Below, in pieces: positions 31,435 through 39,562 of a stretch of DNA of 64,000 nucleotides (its first letter is position 1; each line of letters begins with the position of its first letter). The position numbers and the translations under genes were made by a program. The notes under the pieces are model-generated. The model saw only the letters and a list, made by a program, of their open reading frames with translations, ran no database searches and was not told the DNA's origin. The stretch is from an uncultured Desulfobacterales bacterium (GTDB lineage Bacteria; Desulfobacterota; Desulfobacteria; Desulfobacterales; JAHEIW01), in the NCBI GenBank assembly GCA_947259495.1, contig CAMYLV010000002.1:271363-335362 (forward strand), given 5' to 3'.

Positions 31435-32708
31435 TCCAGGATTCGCAGGAGTCTTAAAGCCAGGGGTTCAGTGGATTTGCCCGGGGTGTTGAGCATGATG
31501 ATATAGCGGCAGAGCTTGCCGTTGGCCCTTTTAATATAGCCGGCGCGCGTGCTGATACCGGAAAGCGTGCCGGTCTTGTAATACTCTCTGCCTGCCCGTC
31601 GCATAAAGTAATGGTAGGGCAAGAATTCCTGCAGTACACGATCCATTTGCGTGGCCGACACTTTATTGTCGCGGGATATGCCAGACCCCTCGACAATTGT
31701 CATATCCGCGATGTCCAACACCTGCCTGGCATAATCGGTTGCGATCGTGACTCCTTTGGCAAGGGTGCCTGGAGAACCGATGATTTGAGCGCCGGTGGCA
31801 ATCAGCACCTGATTGGTCATAAAATTGCTGGAATACTCCAAAAGCCTTACGACGCTCTGATTGAGTGATGACAGGGACTCGTATCTGAATATCAATCGAT
31901 CGACTTTAGCATTGACCCGTCCCAGTTTGATCTTGCCGCTGAAGCGGACCCCCTGTTTTCCCAGGAAATATTGGAAAAGCTTGCCGGCGTAGATCGGTAT
32001 TTCATTTTTATTGTGCGAAAAAACGATGCGGCCCTCGTTTAGCCTCGAGGCCTTTATTTTTTTAACCACAAACGGCAGAAGCGGTGTCTGCGGCTCGGCG
32101 CTGACATATCCCTGTGCGGTGCGTTTAAAGGCGACCGTATTGAAATTGACACACAGGGCGCCATTGGGGGCATCATACGGTTGGGCGGACGATGTGATGC
32201 CCGGAATGGTCAACGGCTGTCTGAAATAGGAATCATCTAAAACCAGATCATTTATGGGGTTTGACTGTTTTAGGAGCACAGCAAGAATCTGTGAGATTTT
32301 AGAAAGCACCTCGGAAACCAGCAGCGGGTCGCCATAGCCCTTGATTTTCAGATTTGATTGCGGATCCAGATAGAATTCGGTCGGAAAACGGTAATGGTCA
32401 CCGAGGTAATGCAGGCCCACCAGGGCGGTGAATATTTTTAAAATCGAAGCCGGTATCCGCTTCTGATCGGCATTTTTCGAAAATAAAATCTGTTCGTGGG
32501 CATCGGTGATCAGAATGGAATCCTTTTTACCGATAAAGGCATCCAGTTCAGAAAAATCCTGGGCCTGCAGTCCGGACGGGACAGAAAGGAGACCGGCCAC
32601 TAAAAGCCGCAGCACATAGCGGGCAAGAATTTTTAGCTTTTGAGGACCCGATTGAACCGATGCGGATCGATTGTGGACGGTCGGATTTATGCGATCGGTA
32701 AGTGCCAT
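31431..32708 (-). CDS. dacB: D-alanyl-D-alanine carboxypeptidase/endopeptidase (PBP4, S13 family)
   Basis: The 425-aa periplasmic peptidoglycan hydrolase has a long basic N-region followed by a signal helix (about 29-48) with a probable cleavage after LQA. The penicillin-binding motifs are intact: SxxK as ASILK (about 86-90), SxN as YSSNFM (about 290), and KTG as YYKTGTLSG (about 378). The inserted beta-domain between them is typical of S13 enzymes. ATG at 32708 is preferred; a TTG two codons upstream is possible. Convergent with folE2, overlapping by 4 bases. Confidence 0.92.
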   Translation of the reverse strand: MALTDRINPTVHNRSASVQSGPQKLKILARYVLRLLVAGLLSVPSGLQAQDFSELDAFIGKKDSILITDAHEQILFSKNADQKRIPASILKIFTALVGLHYLGDHYRFPTEFYLDPQSNLKIKGYGDPLLVSEVLSKISQILAVLLKQSNPINDLVLDDSYFRQPLTIPGITSSAQPYDAPNGALCVNFNTVAFKRTAQGYVSAEPQTPLLPFVVKKIKASRLNEGRIVFSHNKNEIPIYAGKLFQYFLGKQGVRFSGKIKLGRVNAKVDRLIFRYESLSSLNQSVVRLLEYSSNFMTNQVLIATGAQIIGSPGTLAKGVTIATDYARQVLDIADMTIVEGSGISRDNKVSATQMDRVLQEFLPYHYFMRRAGREYYKTGTLSGISTRAGYIKRANGKLCRYIIMLNTPGKSTEPLALRLLRILD

Positions 32709-32817
32709 ATACAAATTAAAGTGTTTTTAGCCGGGTTGGCAAAAACGGATTTCTAAAATTATGCAGTCTCCGTTTATAGCCTGACGGATAGCGATATTGA
32801 CAATTCGATTGTGACGG

Positions 32818-33258
32818 CTAAGGACTTTCAATGATTACGGTCACCGGGCCGTCATTAACCAATGCCACTGCCATCAGTGCTCCAAAGCGACCGGTCTGCA
32901 CCCTGATACCCTGGTGGCGCACCCCATTGACAAACGTATTGTAAAGTTCGGTGGCTTTTTCGGGTTCGGCCGCTTCGATAAAGGAGGGCCGTCTGCCTTT
33001 ACGGCAATCGGCCAACAGGGTAAATTGAGAAACGGCCAGTAATTCACCACCTGTTTCGAGTAACGAGCGGTTCATTTTGCCGTTCGGGTCTTCAAAAATT
33101 CTCAGGTTGATGATTTTGTTGGCCAGATAATCGGCATCTTTAGCGGTGTCGTCTCTGGCGACCCCCAACAAAACCAATAAACCGTTGCCGATTTGCCCCA
33201 CTGTCTGGTCATCGACTTTGACCGAGCTTTGTCGAACTCTTTGAACAACGGCGCGCAT
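32818..33258 (-). CDS. dtd: D-aminoacyl-tRNA deacylase
   Basis: The 146-aa enzyme removes D-amino acids (and glycine from tRNA-Ala) from mischarged tRNA. It has [15 protein letters not shown] at the start, the [17 protein letters not shown] block (about 78-94) that includes the SQxxL motif, and [11 protein letters not shown] near the C-terminus with the cross-subunit Gly-Pro pair. Full length. It is 109 bases upstream of dacB on the same strand. Confidence 0.96.
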   Translation of the reverse strand: MRAVVQRVRQSSVKVDDQTVGQIGNGLLVLLGVARDDTAKDADYLANKIINLRIFEDPNGKMNRSLLETGGELLAVSQFTLLADCRKGRRPSFIEAAEPEKATELYNTFVNGVRHQGIRVQTGRFGALMAVALVNDGPVTVIIESP

Positions 33259-33638
33259 TTATCGCAATCTTTTCTCTTTTTGCAAGGGGTTTGCTGGTCA
33301 TTATCCGAAAACCTAATGCAAATTTTACAAAATGTTATTTCGTGACCATGTTACGGTATTATCGCACGATTTATTCGTTCGACCAACAGATAAAAATGAG
33401 TTTACCCTTTACGGCAGGCCAGCGGGTATGTCAAGATACGCGCACTTTGGTGCCGATATCATCTGATGGCCGCCGAATTTTTATTTAGGCGGCGTACCGT
33501 TGAATTCTTATTGGCTTGATGAAAATTTAATTATATAATATAAATAACTTATAAATCATATCAAATTATGATTTTTGTTTTTGCCAACAATTAACCGCAT
33601 TGCCAAACCCGGTTGGCAGGTGGTCGGGAGATCGTCAT
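33259..33638. other. AT-rich divergent spacer between dtd and the adenylate cyclase gene
   Basis: No gene is supported in these 380 bases. The part from about 33515 to 33590 is very AT-rich (TTTAATTATATAATATAAAT and similar) and is the likely promoter region for the cyclase. The GGGAG at 33626-33630 is the cyclase ribosome site. A 65-codon frame at 33291 has no ribosome site or motif. Confidence 0.4.
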
Positions 33639-36206
33639 TTGAAGAAACAAAACCTCTACACGAAATTGAACATAATTTTTGGCCTTTTCTTTTTCTTTCC
33701 GGTCCTGGGATTTCTCTTTTTTAGCATTAAATACGACATGCTATCGGACAAATACGTCCCGTTATTTTTTCTGGGCATCCTGATTTTTTCTTTTGCCGGA
33801 TTTACCATACTCAAGAAGTTTTTTGATAAAATCTCCAATATATCGAAGCAAATGTCATCCAACTATTTAGGGGATTTTACGGATGATCAGATTTCTTCGG
33901 GCACCGATGAGCTTCAAAACATCGTTCAGTCCTTTAGCGCCATTGAGCAACGCTTTAGCAACACTTTTCATGCGCTTGAAAAAAAGGCTACCGAGATATC
34001 CATTCTTAAAGAACTTTCGGAGTTATGTTATGTCACTTTCGATCCGGAGGAGATTCTGCACATAACGCTTGAGCGTGCGTTGATGGTGTCTAATTCGGAT
34101 TTAGGCTCGATTTTGACGCTTGACAAAGCCGAACCCAAGTCATTTCGGGTCAAAGCTACCGTCGGTCTTGGGAAATTTGTCAAAGCCGGCGACCGCATTG
34201 ATTTTGATACCAGCATCGCCAAGTACGCCGTCATCAACAAATCCCCCCTCGTCGTAGAAGATATCGAAAGAGACAATCGCTTCGGAAGAGCCAATCTGGC
34301 GCATTACGGAACGAAATCCTTTGTCTGCATGCCGATTAAAACCAGCAAGGAGATTTTTGGGGTCCTGACGATTTCTTCGCGACAGGATCGCGTTTATACC
34401 CAGGAGGATGTTGAGGTCCTAACGCCTCTTTTGAGTAATGCGGCCTTTACTTACGCAAATCTGCGCCTGCTCAAAGAAAACGAACGCAACACGTTGCATT
34501 TGAAGTCCATTGAAAAAATATTTAAAATACTTATTTCCAGCTTCAGAGATACCGAATTGCTGCATGCCGTTCTCAACGAACTGCAAAGTGTGGTTCCCTT
34601 TGATCTTGCATTCGTGCTGACCCAGGATGAAGCCAAGCCCGGGCATTTAAAGATATTCGATTTGCTCATCAGCGGGTCCTCAAACCTGGTTAGAGGCACC
34701 AGTTATCCCATCCGGGACTCAGTTCTAGGAAAAGTATTCAAACAGGAAAGCAGTCTTCTGGTGGACAATACCTGTTCGATGGCCAATGCACTGGATCGTG
34801 AGCTTTTTGCCGACCAGGGTTGCACTGCCTGTCTGCTGACCCCTCTAAAAAGCGACGGCAACGTAACCGGGATTTTGGCCCTATCCGCGCGCGAGCCGGC
34901 CATGTTTTACAATGCGCACAAACTCATTGCCTGGATAACCAATGGGCTTTCGCTCGCGATTGAACGCAATCGGCTGTCGGCGGCGGTTGTCAAACGAAAT
35001 CAAGAATTGGATACCATCCGCCAGGTCGGCAGCGCTCTGGCGTCGTCCACATTTGATATTAGTAAAGTTCTGAAATACACGATGGACATGATTCGCGAGG
35101 TGATGAATGTCGAAGCCGGTTCTTTGCTTTTTCTGGAAGGGGATGAACTTGAGATCGCCGTCGCATTCAATATTAAGATCAAATCCATGAAAAAATTTCG
35201 ACTCAAAATCGGCCAGGGAATTGCCGGTTATGTGGCGGCCAGGGGCAAATCCATCCTGGTCAATGATATTGAAAAATCGCCTCATTTTTTTCCAATGGTG
35301 GATGAGTCCACCGGCTTTCAAACCCAATCGGCCCTATGTGTGCCCATGGTTTCACAGGGAAAGGTCATCGGTGTCATCGAGGTGCTCAACAAGATTAACG
35401 GGGAATTTGATACAGATGACAAGGATCTTTTGCAATCCATCGCAACGTCAGTTTGCATTGCTTTAGAAAACGCCCGTCTGTACAAAGAAACCGTTAGCAT
35501 GGCCGAACAAGAGCGCGACATCCGGCATATGTTTCAAAAGTTTGTTCCCAAAGAAGTTCTGGATAAAATCCTTTACGATTCCGAAAACGACAAGCCGGTG
35601 GTTGAAGAAATAAAAACGCTGACCCTGCTCAACATTGATATTCGCGGTTTTTCGGATCTTTCCCGCAAGATCGGCTCTCAAAAAACGGTCTCGTTGCTGA
35701 ATAGCTTTTTCTCGGTTATGGGGGGTGTTGTCTTCAAGCACGCTGGCATTGTAGATAAATATTTGGGAGACGGTTTTTTAGCTCTTTTTGGTGCGCCGGT
35801 GTCCAGCACCAAGGACGCTGATAATGCAATCGCTGCCGGTTTTGAGATGAAAAAATCCCTGGATGCGGTCAATCGATATTTAGAGCGCAAATATGACACC
35901 ACTGTCACAATAGGGATCAGTATTCATACCGGTGAGGTTGTGGTTGGCAATATCGGCTTTGAGCAAAAAATGGATTATACGGTGATCGGCGATCCCGTCA
36001 ATACGGTCTTCAGGTTGCAGAATCTGACGAAATCATTTCCAAATGGTATTTTAATCAGTGAAAACACCCTGCAGGCGGCGCGAACACGCCCACATGTCGG
36101 AGAAATTAAGACATCGACTGACCTTGCCCAGGAACTCGGCGACATGAAAGTATTTGAGTTGCTCGGTGGAAAAACGGATAAACCCTATGTTGTTGCCGCC
36201 CGTTAG
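33639..36206 (+). CDS. Membrane-anchored GAF-rich class III adenylate/guanylate cyclase
   Basis: The 855-aa protein has two N-terminal membrane helices (about 10-62), an HAMP-like linker, three GAF-type domains (about 120-275, 290-440 and 460-620) and a C-terminal class III nucleotide cyclase domain (about 660-830). The metal-binding motif NIDIRGFSDL and KYLGDGFLALFG are intact, as is the transition-state region DYTVIGDPVNTVFRL with its Asn and Arg. It should make cAMP (or cGMP) in response to ligands sensed by the GAFs. The start is TTG at 33639 with GGGAG 8 bases upstream, preferred to a TTG at 33600. No cyclic-nucleotide receptor gene is adjacent. Confidence 0.9.
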   Translation: MKKQNLYTKLNIIFGLFFFFPVLGFLFFSIKYDMLSDKYVPLFFLGILIFSFAGFTILKKFFDKISNISKQMSSNYLGDFTDDQISSGTDELQNIVQSFSAIEQRFSNTFHALEKKATEISILKELSELCYVTFDPEEILHITLERALMVSNSDLGSILTLDKAEPKSFRVKATVGLGKFVKAGDRIDFDTSIAKYAVINKSPLVVEDIERDNRFGRANLAHYGTKSFVCMPIKTSKEIFGVLTISSRQDRVYTQEDVEVLTPLLSNAAFTYANLRLLKENERNTLHLKSIEKIFKILISSFRDTELLHAVLNELQSVVPFDLAFVLTQDEAKPGHLKIFDLLISGSSNLVRGTSYPIRDSVLGKVFKQESSLLVDNTCSMANALDRELFADQGCTACLLTPLKSDGNVTGILALSAREPAMFYNAHKLIAWITNGLSLAIERNRLSAAVVKRNQELDTIRQVGSALASSTFDISKVLKYTMDMIREVMNVEAGSLLFLEGDELEIAVAFNIKIKSMKKFRLKIGQGIAGYVAARGKSILVNDIEKSPHFFPMVDESTGFQTQSALCVPMVSQGKVIGVIEVLNKINGEFDTDDKDLLQSIATSVCIALENARLYKETVSMAEQERDIRHMFQKFVPKEVLDKILYDSENDKPVVEEIKTLTLLNIDIRGFSDLSRKIGSQKTVSLLNSFFSVMGGVVFKHAGIVDKYLGDGFLALFGAPVSSTKDADNAIAAGFEMKKSLDAVNRYLERKYDTTVTIGISIHTGEVVVGNIGFEQKMDYTVIGDPVNTVFRLQNLTKSFPNGILISENTLQAARTRPHVGEIKTSTDLAQELGDMKVFELLGGKTDKPYVVAAR

Positions 36207-36361
36207 CAATCCTTTGCGCTTCACATTTCTTTTTGCTTGCGAAAATATAACAACCGCTGGTGTAGTTTAGCAACTGACACCACCACCGATTACTGACAAC
36301 GATCCATTTACAAATCAGGCTAACGCACGCGTTTCAAAGTGAGATGGTGACGGAGAAAACC

Positions 36362-36934
36362 ATGGAAGATAAGGGAGACCAGGGGTTTTTAAAAGGACAA
36401 TTTCTGATGGCGATGCCCGGTCTGGTGGATCCCAATTTTCACCAGACGGTCACCTGTATGTGTGAACACAACGCCGAAGGCGCCATGGGGGTGGTCATCA
36501 ATCGGGTTCATCATGCCTTAACGGCCAAGGATATCTTTGAGGAGCTAAACTTGGATTATGCACCCCGGGCGGAACGTATTCCGATCCACCTCGGGGGGCC
36601 GGTCCACATTGCTGAAATCTTTGTGCTTCATGGACCCCCGTTTGACTGGCAGGCCTCTTTAAGGATCACCCCCGATGTTGCCCTGAGCAATACAAAAGAT
36701 ATTATCGAGTCGATTGCATCAGACCAGGGGCCGGACTCATTTATCATCACACTCGGATGCGCCGGTTGGGGCCCGGGTCAGCTCGAAGCTGAAATCAAGC
36801 AAAATGCCTGGTTAACCTATCCGGTGTTCGAGGAGAATATCTTTAGGATGCCGGTTGAAAATCGTTGGGAGGAGGCGGTCAGAAAGATGGGAATCGATCC
36901 GAGGCTGCTTTCCGACAGGGCGGGTCACGCTTAA
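36362..36934 (+). CDS. YqgE/AlgH family protein (UPF0301)
   Basis: The 190-aa protein has the family features FLKGQFLMAMPGLVDPNF (about 9-26), GAMGVVINR (about 43-51), HLGGPV (about 79-84) and LGCAGWGPGQLEAEI (about 140-154). The biochemical role of the family is not established, though AlgH has been linked to alginate regulation in Pseudomonas. ATG at 36362 has CGGAG 6 bases upstream, so the in-frame ATG at 36344 is rejected. It follows the cyclase by 155 bases. Confidence 0.9.
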   Translation: MEDKGDQGFLKGQFLMAMPGLVDPNFHQTVTCMCEHNAEGAMGVVINRVHHALTAKDIFEELNLDYAPRAERIPIHLGGPVHIAEIFVLHGPPFDWQASLRITPDVALSNTKDIIESIASDQGPDSFIITLGCAGWGPGQLEAEIKQNAWLTYPVFEENIFRMPVENRWEEAVRKMGIDPRLLSDRAGHA

Positions 36935-36949
36935 TCTGATTTTTGGTTT

Positions 36950-37105
36950 TTAGCGGCGGGCTTGACTGGAATTAGCTTTAGCTTTGGGTTTTTTTTTCTT
37001 CAAACAGTCTTTGTCTTTTCTGACAAAAGCGCACAGTTTCGGATTATAATATTCTTTGCAGTTGAGCGGATTATAAAGCGGACATTCAGGATGCTTCTCG
37101 GACAT
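36950..37105 (-). CDS. Small Cys-rich, Lys-rich conserved-looking protein (51 aa)
   Basis: The minus strand from ATG at 37105 encodes 51 residues beginning MSEKHPECPLYNPLNCKEYY. Four Cys (residues 8, 16, 26 and 34) precede a Lys-rich tail ending SQARR. The Cys spacing suggests a metal or cluster site, and the basic tail suggests nucleic acid binding; both are inferences. GAAGGGA lies about 12 bases upstream. The stop at 36950 is 15 bases from the convergent yqgE stop. It is too short for usual length cut-offs and no named family is recognised. Confidence 0.7.
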   Translation of the reverse strand: MSEKHPECPLYNPLNCKEYYNPKLCAFVRKDKDCLKKKKPKAKANSSQARR

Positions 37106-37573
37106 AAACACGCGTTCCCTTCTTAAATTAAATTCCCGAGGCCAAAACGGCGTTTTTGTACCACAAAAACTCCGGCTTTACAAGGTATTATATCACAATT
37201 CAGCGAGGGCTTAAAGGCATCCACTGTTTCCACCCTGGCGAAAGCTGTGGTTTTTTCAGTTAATCCCCCTTTTCATCGACCTAACCCGACTGCCAAAGTG
37301 GTCACATTATAGCAAAAATGTAATTAAAATTCATTTACCTGCATTGCGCCGCAAAACACGCATAAATTGAAAAATGCATAAAAATATATAATATTATTTC
37401 ATCATTTCTAAATTTTAGGCATATTAGATCCATTAAGGTATTTATACTGCCTTGCACAATAATGTTTTTCCATACGGAAGTGCGGCATAAGGGGTTGTCG
37501 AAAAAATGCGTTTGATTACCGGAACGTTTTCTGGACAATCACTACAAAACCCCTATTTGGGGAGGTTGAAAAA
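37106..37573. repeat. Long spacer holding copy 1 of the dispersed AGGGGTTGTC palindrome
   Basis: About 37460-37557 is related to the repeat copies at 50829-50935 and 62380-62430. The stretch CGGAAGTGCGGCATAAGGGG (about 37474-37493) matches the reverse complement of the flank of the 50.9-kb copy. It continues GTTGTCGAAAAAATGCG and TACCGGAACGTTTTCTGGAC, and closes with a diverged arm ending ACCCCT. The rest (37106-37450) is AT-rich and shows no gene; it probably contains the promoter for the ATPase gene at 37574. The ribosome site GGGGAGG abuts the repeat end. Confidence 0.65.
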
Positions 37574-38344
37574 ATGATAACAGCAGGAATCGATTGCGGT
37601 GCCAAAAACACCAAGACCATTATCTTGCAAGATGGTGAGATTATCGGCAAAGGCATGGTCCTGACTGGCCTTGAACAGGAAAAAGCCGTTGAGGAATCCC
37701 TGGAGCAGGCCGCAAAAGATGCCGGCATTTTGAAAGATGACGTCCAAAAAATTTATGCCACGGGCTCAGGCAGCAAAACTGTAAAAATGGCCGATGATAC
37801 CCTCAATGACATCCAGGCCATGGCTAAGGGCGCCCATTTTTTCTTTCCCAATGCCCGTACCGTGGCCGATGTTGGTGCTGAAGAGGCCCGGGCGGCTAAA
37901 ATTGATGAAAAGGGCAATCCGGTTGATTTTGCGATTAATGAAAAATGTGCTGCCGGCGCCGGCGTTTTTATTGAAGGAATGGCCCGGGCGCTTGATGTGA
38001 CCATTGAAGAAATGGGCTCCCTGTGTCTGCAATCGGACAAAGAAATTCCCATGAATGCCCAGTGTGTTATTTTTGCAGAATCAGAGGTTGTCGGACTGAT
38101 CCACTCTAATACCGACAAGCCGGAGATCAGCAAGGCTATCCATGATGCGCTGGCCAGCCGAATCGCATCCATCATTCGCCGCATCGGCGTAAATGAAGAT
38201 ATTGTCATGGTCGGCGGTGTAGGTTCCAACCCGGGATTTATATCGGCGATGAAAAGGGAATTGAAAGTCGATAGCATCTATATCCCGGATGAGCCGCAAT
38301 TTGGCGCCGCCGTCGGTGCCGCAGTTGTGGCTGCAGAAGGTTAA
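37574..38344 (+). CDS. BadF/BadG/BcrA/BcrD-type ATPase, closest in form to BzdQ/BcrD
   Basis: The 256-aa ASKHA-fold ATPase is of the kind that drives electrons to benzoyl-CoA reductase or 2-hydroxyacyl-CoA dehydratase at the cost of ATP. It has a phosphate loop GIDCGAKNTKT (5-15), the second loop VADVGAEEARAAKID, and two Cys that in this family bridge a [4Fe-4S] cluster at the dimer interface: Cys125 in NEKCAAGAG and Cys164 in NAQCVIFAESEV. DVGAEEAR in place of the usual GGQD loop and the short length favour the BcrD/BzdQ subgroup. GGGGAGG is 8 bases before the ATG. No catalytic B/C-type subunit lies in this window. Confidence 0.85.
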   Translation: MITAGIDCGAKNTKTIILQDGEIIGKGMVLTGLEQEKAVEESLEQAAKDAGILKDDVQKIYATGSGSKTVKMADDTLNDIQAMAKGAHFFFPNARTVADVGAEEARAAKIDEKGNPVDFAINEKCAAGAGVFIEGMARALDVTIEEMGSLCLQSDKEIPMNAQCVIFAESEVVGLIHSNTDKPEISKAIHDALASRIASIIRRIGVNEDIVMVGGVGSNPGFISAMKRELKVDSIYIPDEPQFGAAVGAAVVAAEG

Positions 38345-38441
38345 AAACAGTCAGTTGTTAATCGTTATTTGTTATTGAAAATATTTTAAACCTTGCTGCA
38401 TTTATTAGCGCATAACCACGATACCGCTGGAAAATACCGGC

Positions 38442-39332
38442 ATGGCAGAAGAACAAAAACAGGAATTCTGGCGCTGGCCCGAGTCCAGCTGGAAGAATCC
38501 GGAAATTGATTGGAATGTTGCCCGATATATTACGGTCGGCATTGATGTAGGTTCCGTCAGTTCTCAGGCTGTAATAATGGCAGATGGCAAAATTTTGGCA
38601 TACAGCAACATGCGCACCGGCTCGAACAGTCCCAGCAGTGCCCGCAACGCGTTTGAATTAACGCTGGCGGCCACCGATATGCCTGAAGACCGCATGGATT
38701 ATTGTGTCGGCACCGGTTATGGACGGATCAATGTTCCGTTTGCGGACCGCACAATTACCGAAATTGCCTGCCATGCGCGCGGCGCCAATTTTATTTACGG
38801 CAATGGGGTTCGCACCGTTCTGGATGTCGGCGGACAGGATATTAAGGCCATCCGGTGCGACGAGAAGGGCAAAGTCAGCAATTTTATGATGAATGATAAA
38901 TGTGCCGCCGGCACCGGGCGCGGCATGGAAGTCTTTTCAGAGCTGCTGCGCGTGCCAATTAGTGATGTCGGCGACCGGTCCTTTGAGTTTGAAGGCGAAG
39001 AGCCTGCGGCGGTTTCAAACACTTGCGTGGTTTACGCCAAATCAGAGGCCACCGGGCTGTTGCGCAAAGGCTGGAGCATAGAAGAAGTTCTGGCCGCCTA
39101 TTGCAAGGCCATGGCCGAACGGATTTACGAGTTAATCGAACGCCTGGGCGTCAAAGCCGAGTTTGCGGTTACCGGCGGAATGGCAAAAAATCGCGGGGTG
39201 ATGGATCGTTTGATGCCCTTGGTCGGACTCGCGCGTATGCAAACCAAATGGGATACCCAGATTGCCGGCGCTGTCGGTGCCGCGCTGTTCGGGTTGAAGC
39301 TATGCCAAAAAGGCAAAGGCAGGAAGAAGTAA
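38442..39332 (+). CDS. BadF/BadG/BcrA/BcrD-type ATPase, closest in form to BzdP/BcrA
   Basis: The 296-aa partner of the preceding ATPase. After a Trp-rich N-terminal stretch (WRWPESSWKNPEIDW) come the phosphate loop GIDVGSVSSQAV (33-44), VLDVGGQDIKAI (127-138) with the standard GGQD loop, and the cluster ligands Cys154 (DKCAAGTGRG) and Cys195 (NTCVVYAKSEATG). VTGGMAKN is near residue 243. The pair of unequal ATPases (256 and 296 aa) matches the sizes I recall for BzdQ and BzdP of the Azoarcus-type class I reductase. They would form a heterodimer sharing one [4Fe-4S] cluster. The start is 97 bases after its neighbour. Confidence 0.86.
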   Translation: MAEEQKQEFWRWPESSWKNPEIDWNVARYITVGIDVGSVSSQAVIMADGKILAYSNMRTGSNSPSSARNAFELTLAATDMPEDRMDYCVGTGYGRINVPFADRTITEIACHARGANFIYGNGVRTVLDVGGQDIKAIRCDEKGKVSNFMMNDKCAAGTGRGMEVFSELLRVPISDVGDRSFEFEGEEPAAVSNTCVVYAKSEATGLLRKGWSIEEVLAAYCKAMAERIYELIERLGVKAEFAVTGGMAKNRGVMDRLMPLVGLARMQTKWDTQIAGAVGAALFGLKLCQKGKGRKK

Positions 39333-39339
39333 TTTTTTG

Positions 39340-39510
39340 TTTGTTATCGGCTATTGGGTGTTGGTTATTAGTTATTGGTTTAAATAGGTGTCAGGTGTCT
39401 TGTTTCTAGTCTCTGTCGTCTGTCTTCTGTCCCCTGAAACCCAAGGATTGGCTGACACCCGAACACTGAAACCAAAGTATTGCTGACACCTGCATTTTGT
39501 GGAATCTGGC
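39340..39510. repeat. Low-complexity spacer (TTATTGG-type and CTGTCTTCTGTC-type units)
   Basis: TTATCGGCTATTGGGTGTTG and TTATTAGTTATTGG units are followed by GTCTCTGTCGTCTGTCTTCTG and by two TGACACC-containing segments (GGCTGACACCCGAACACTGA and TTGCTGACACCTGC). Nothing coding is visible. It separates the ATPases from the 837-aa oxidoreductase without a strong terminator. Confidence 0.5.
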
Positions 39511-39562
39511 ACTGGTCTTCTCAAAGAGGAGAATGTAGGGTTGGCGTCGTAGGATATAAAGA

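Noticed and set aside
39507..39520. TGGCACtggtcTTCT as a sigma-54 promoter before the 837-aa gene
   Set aside because: Spacing and the -12 element deviate (TTCT rather than TTGC), and the site lies too close to repeat-like DNA to trust.
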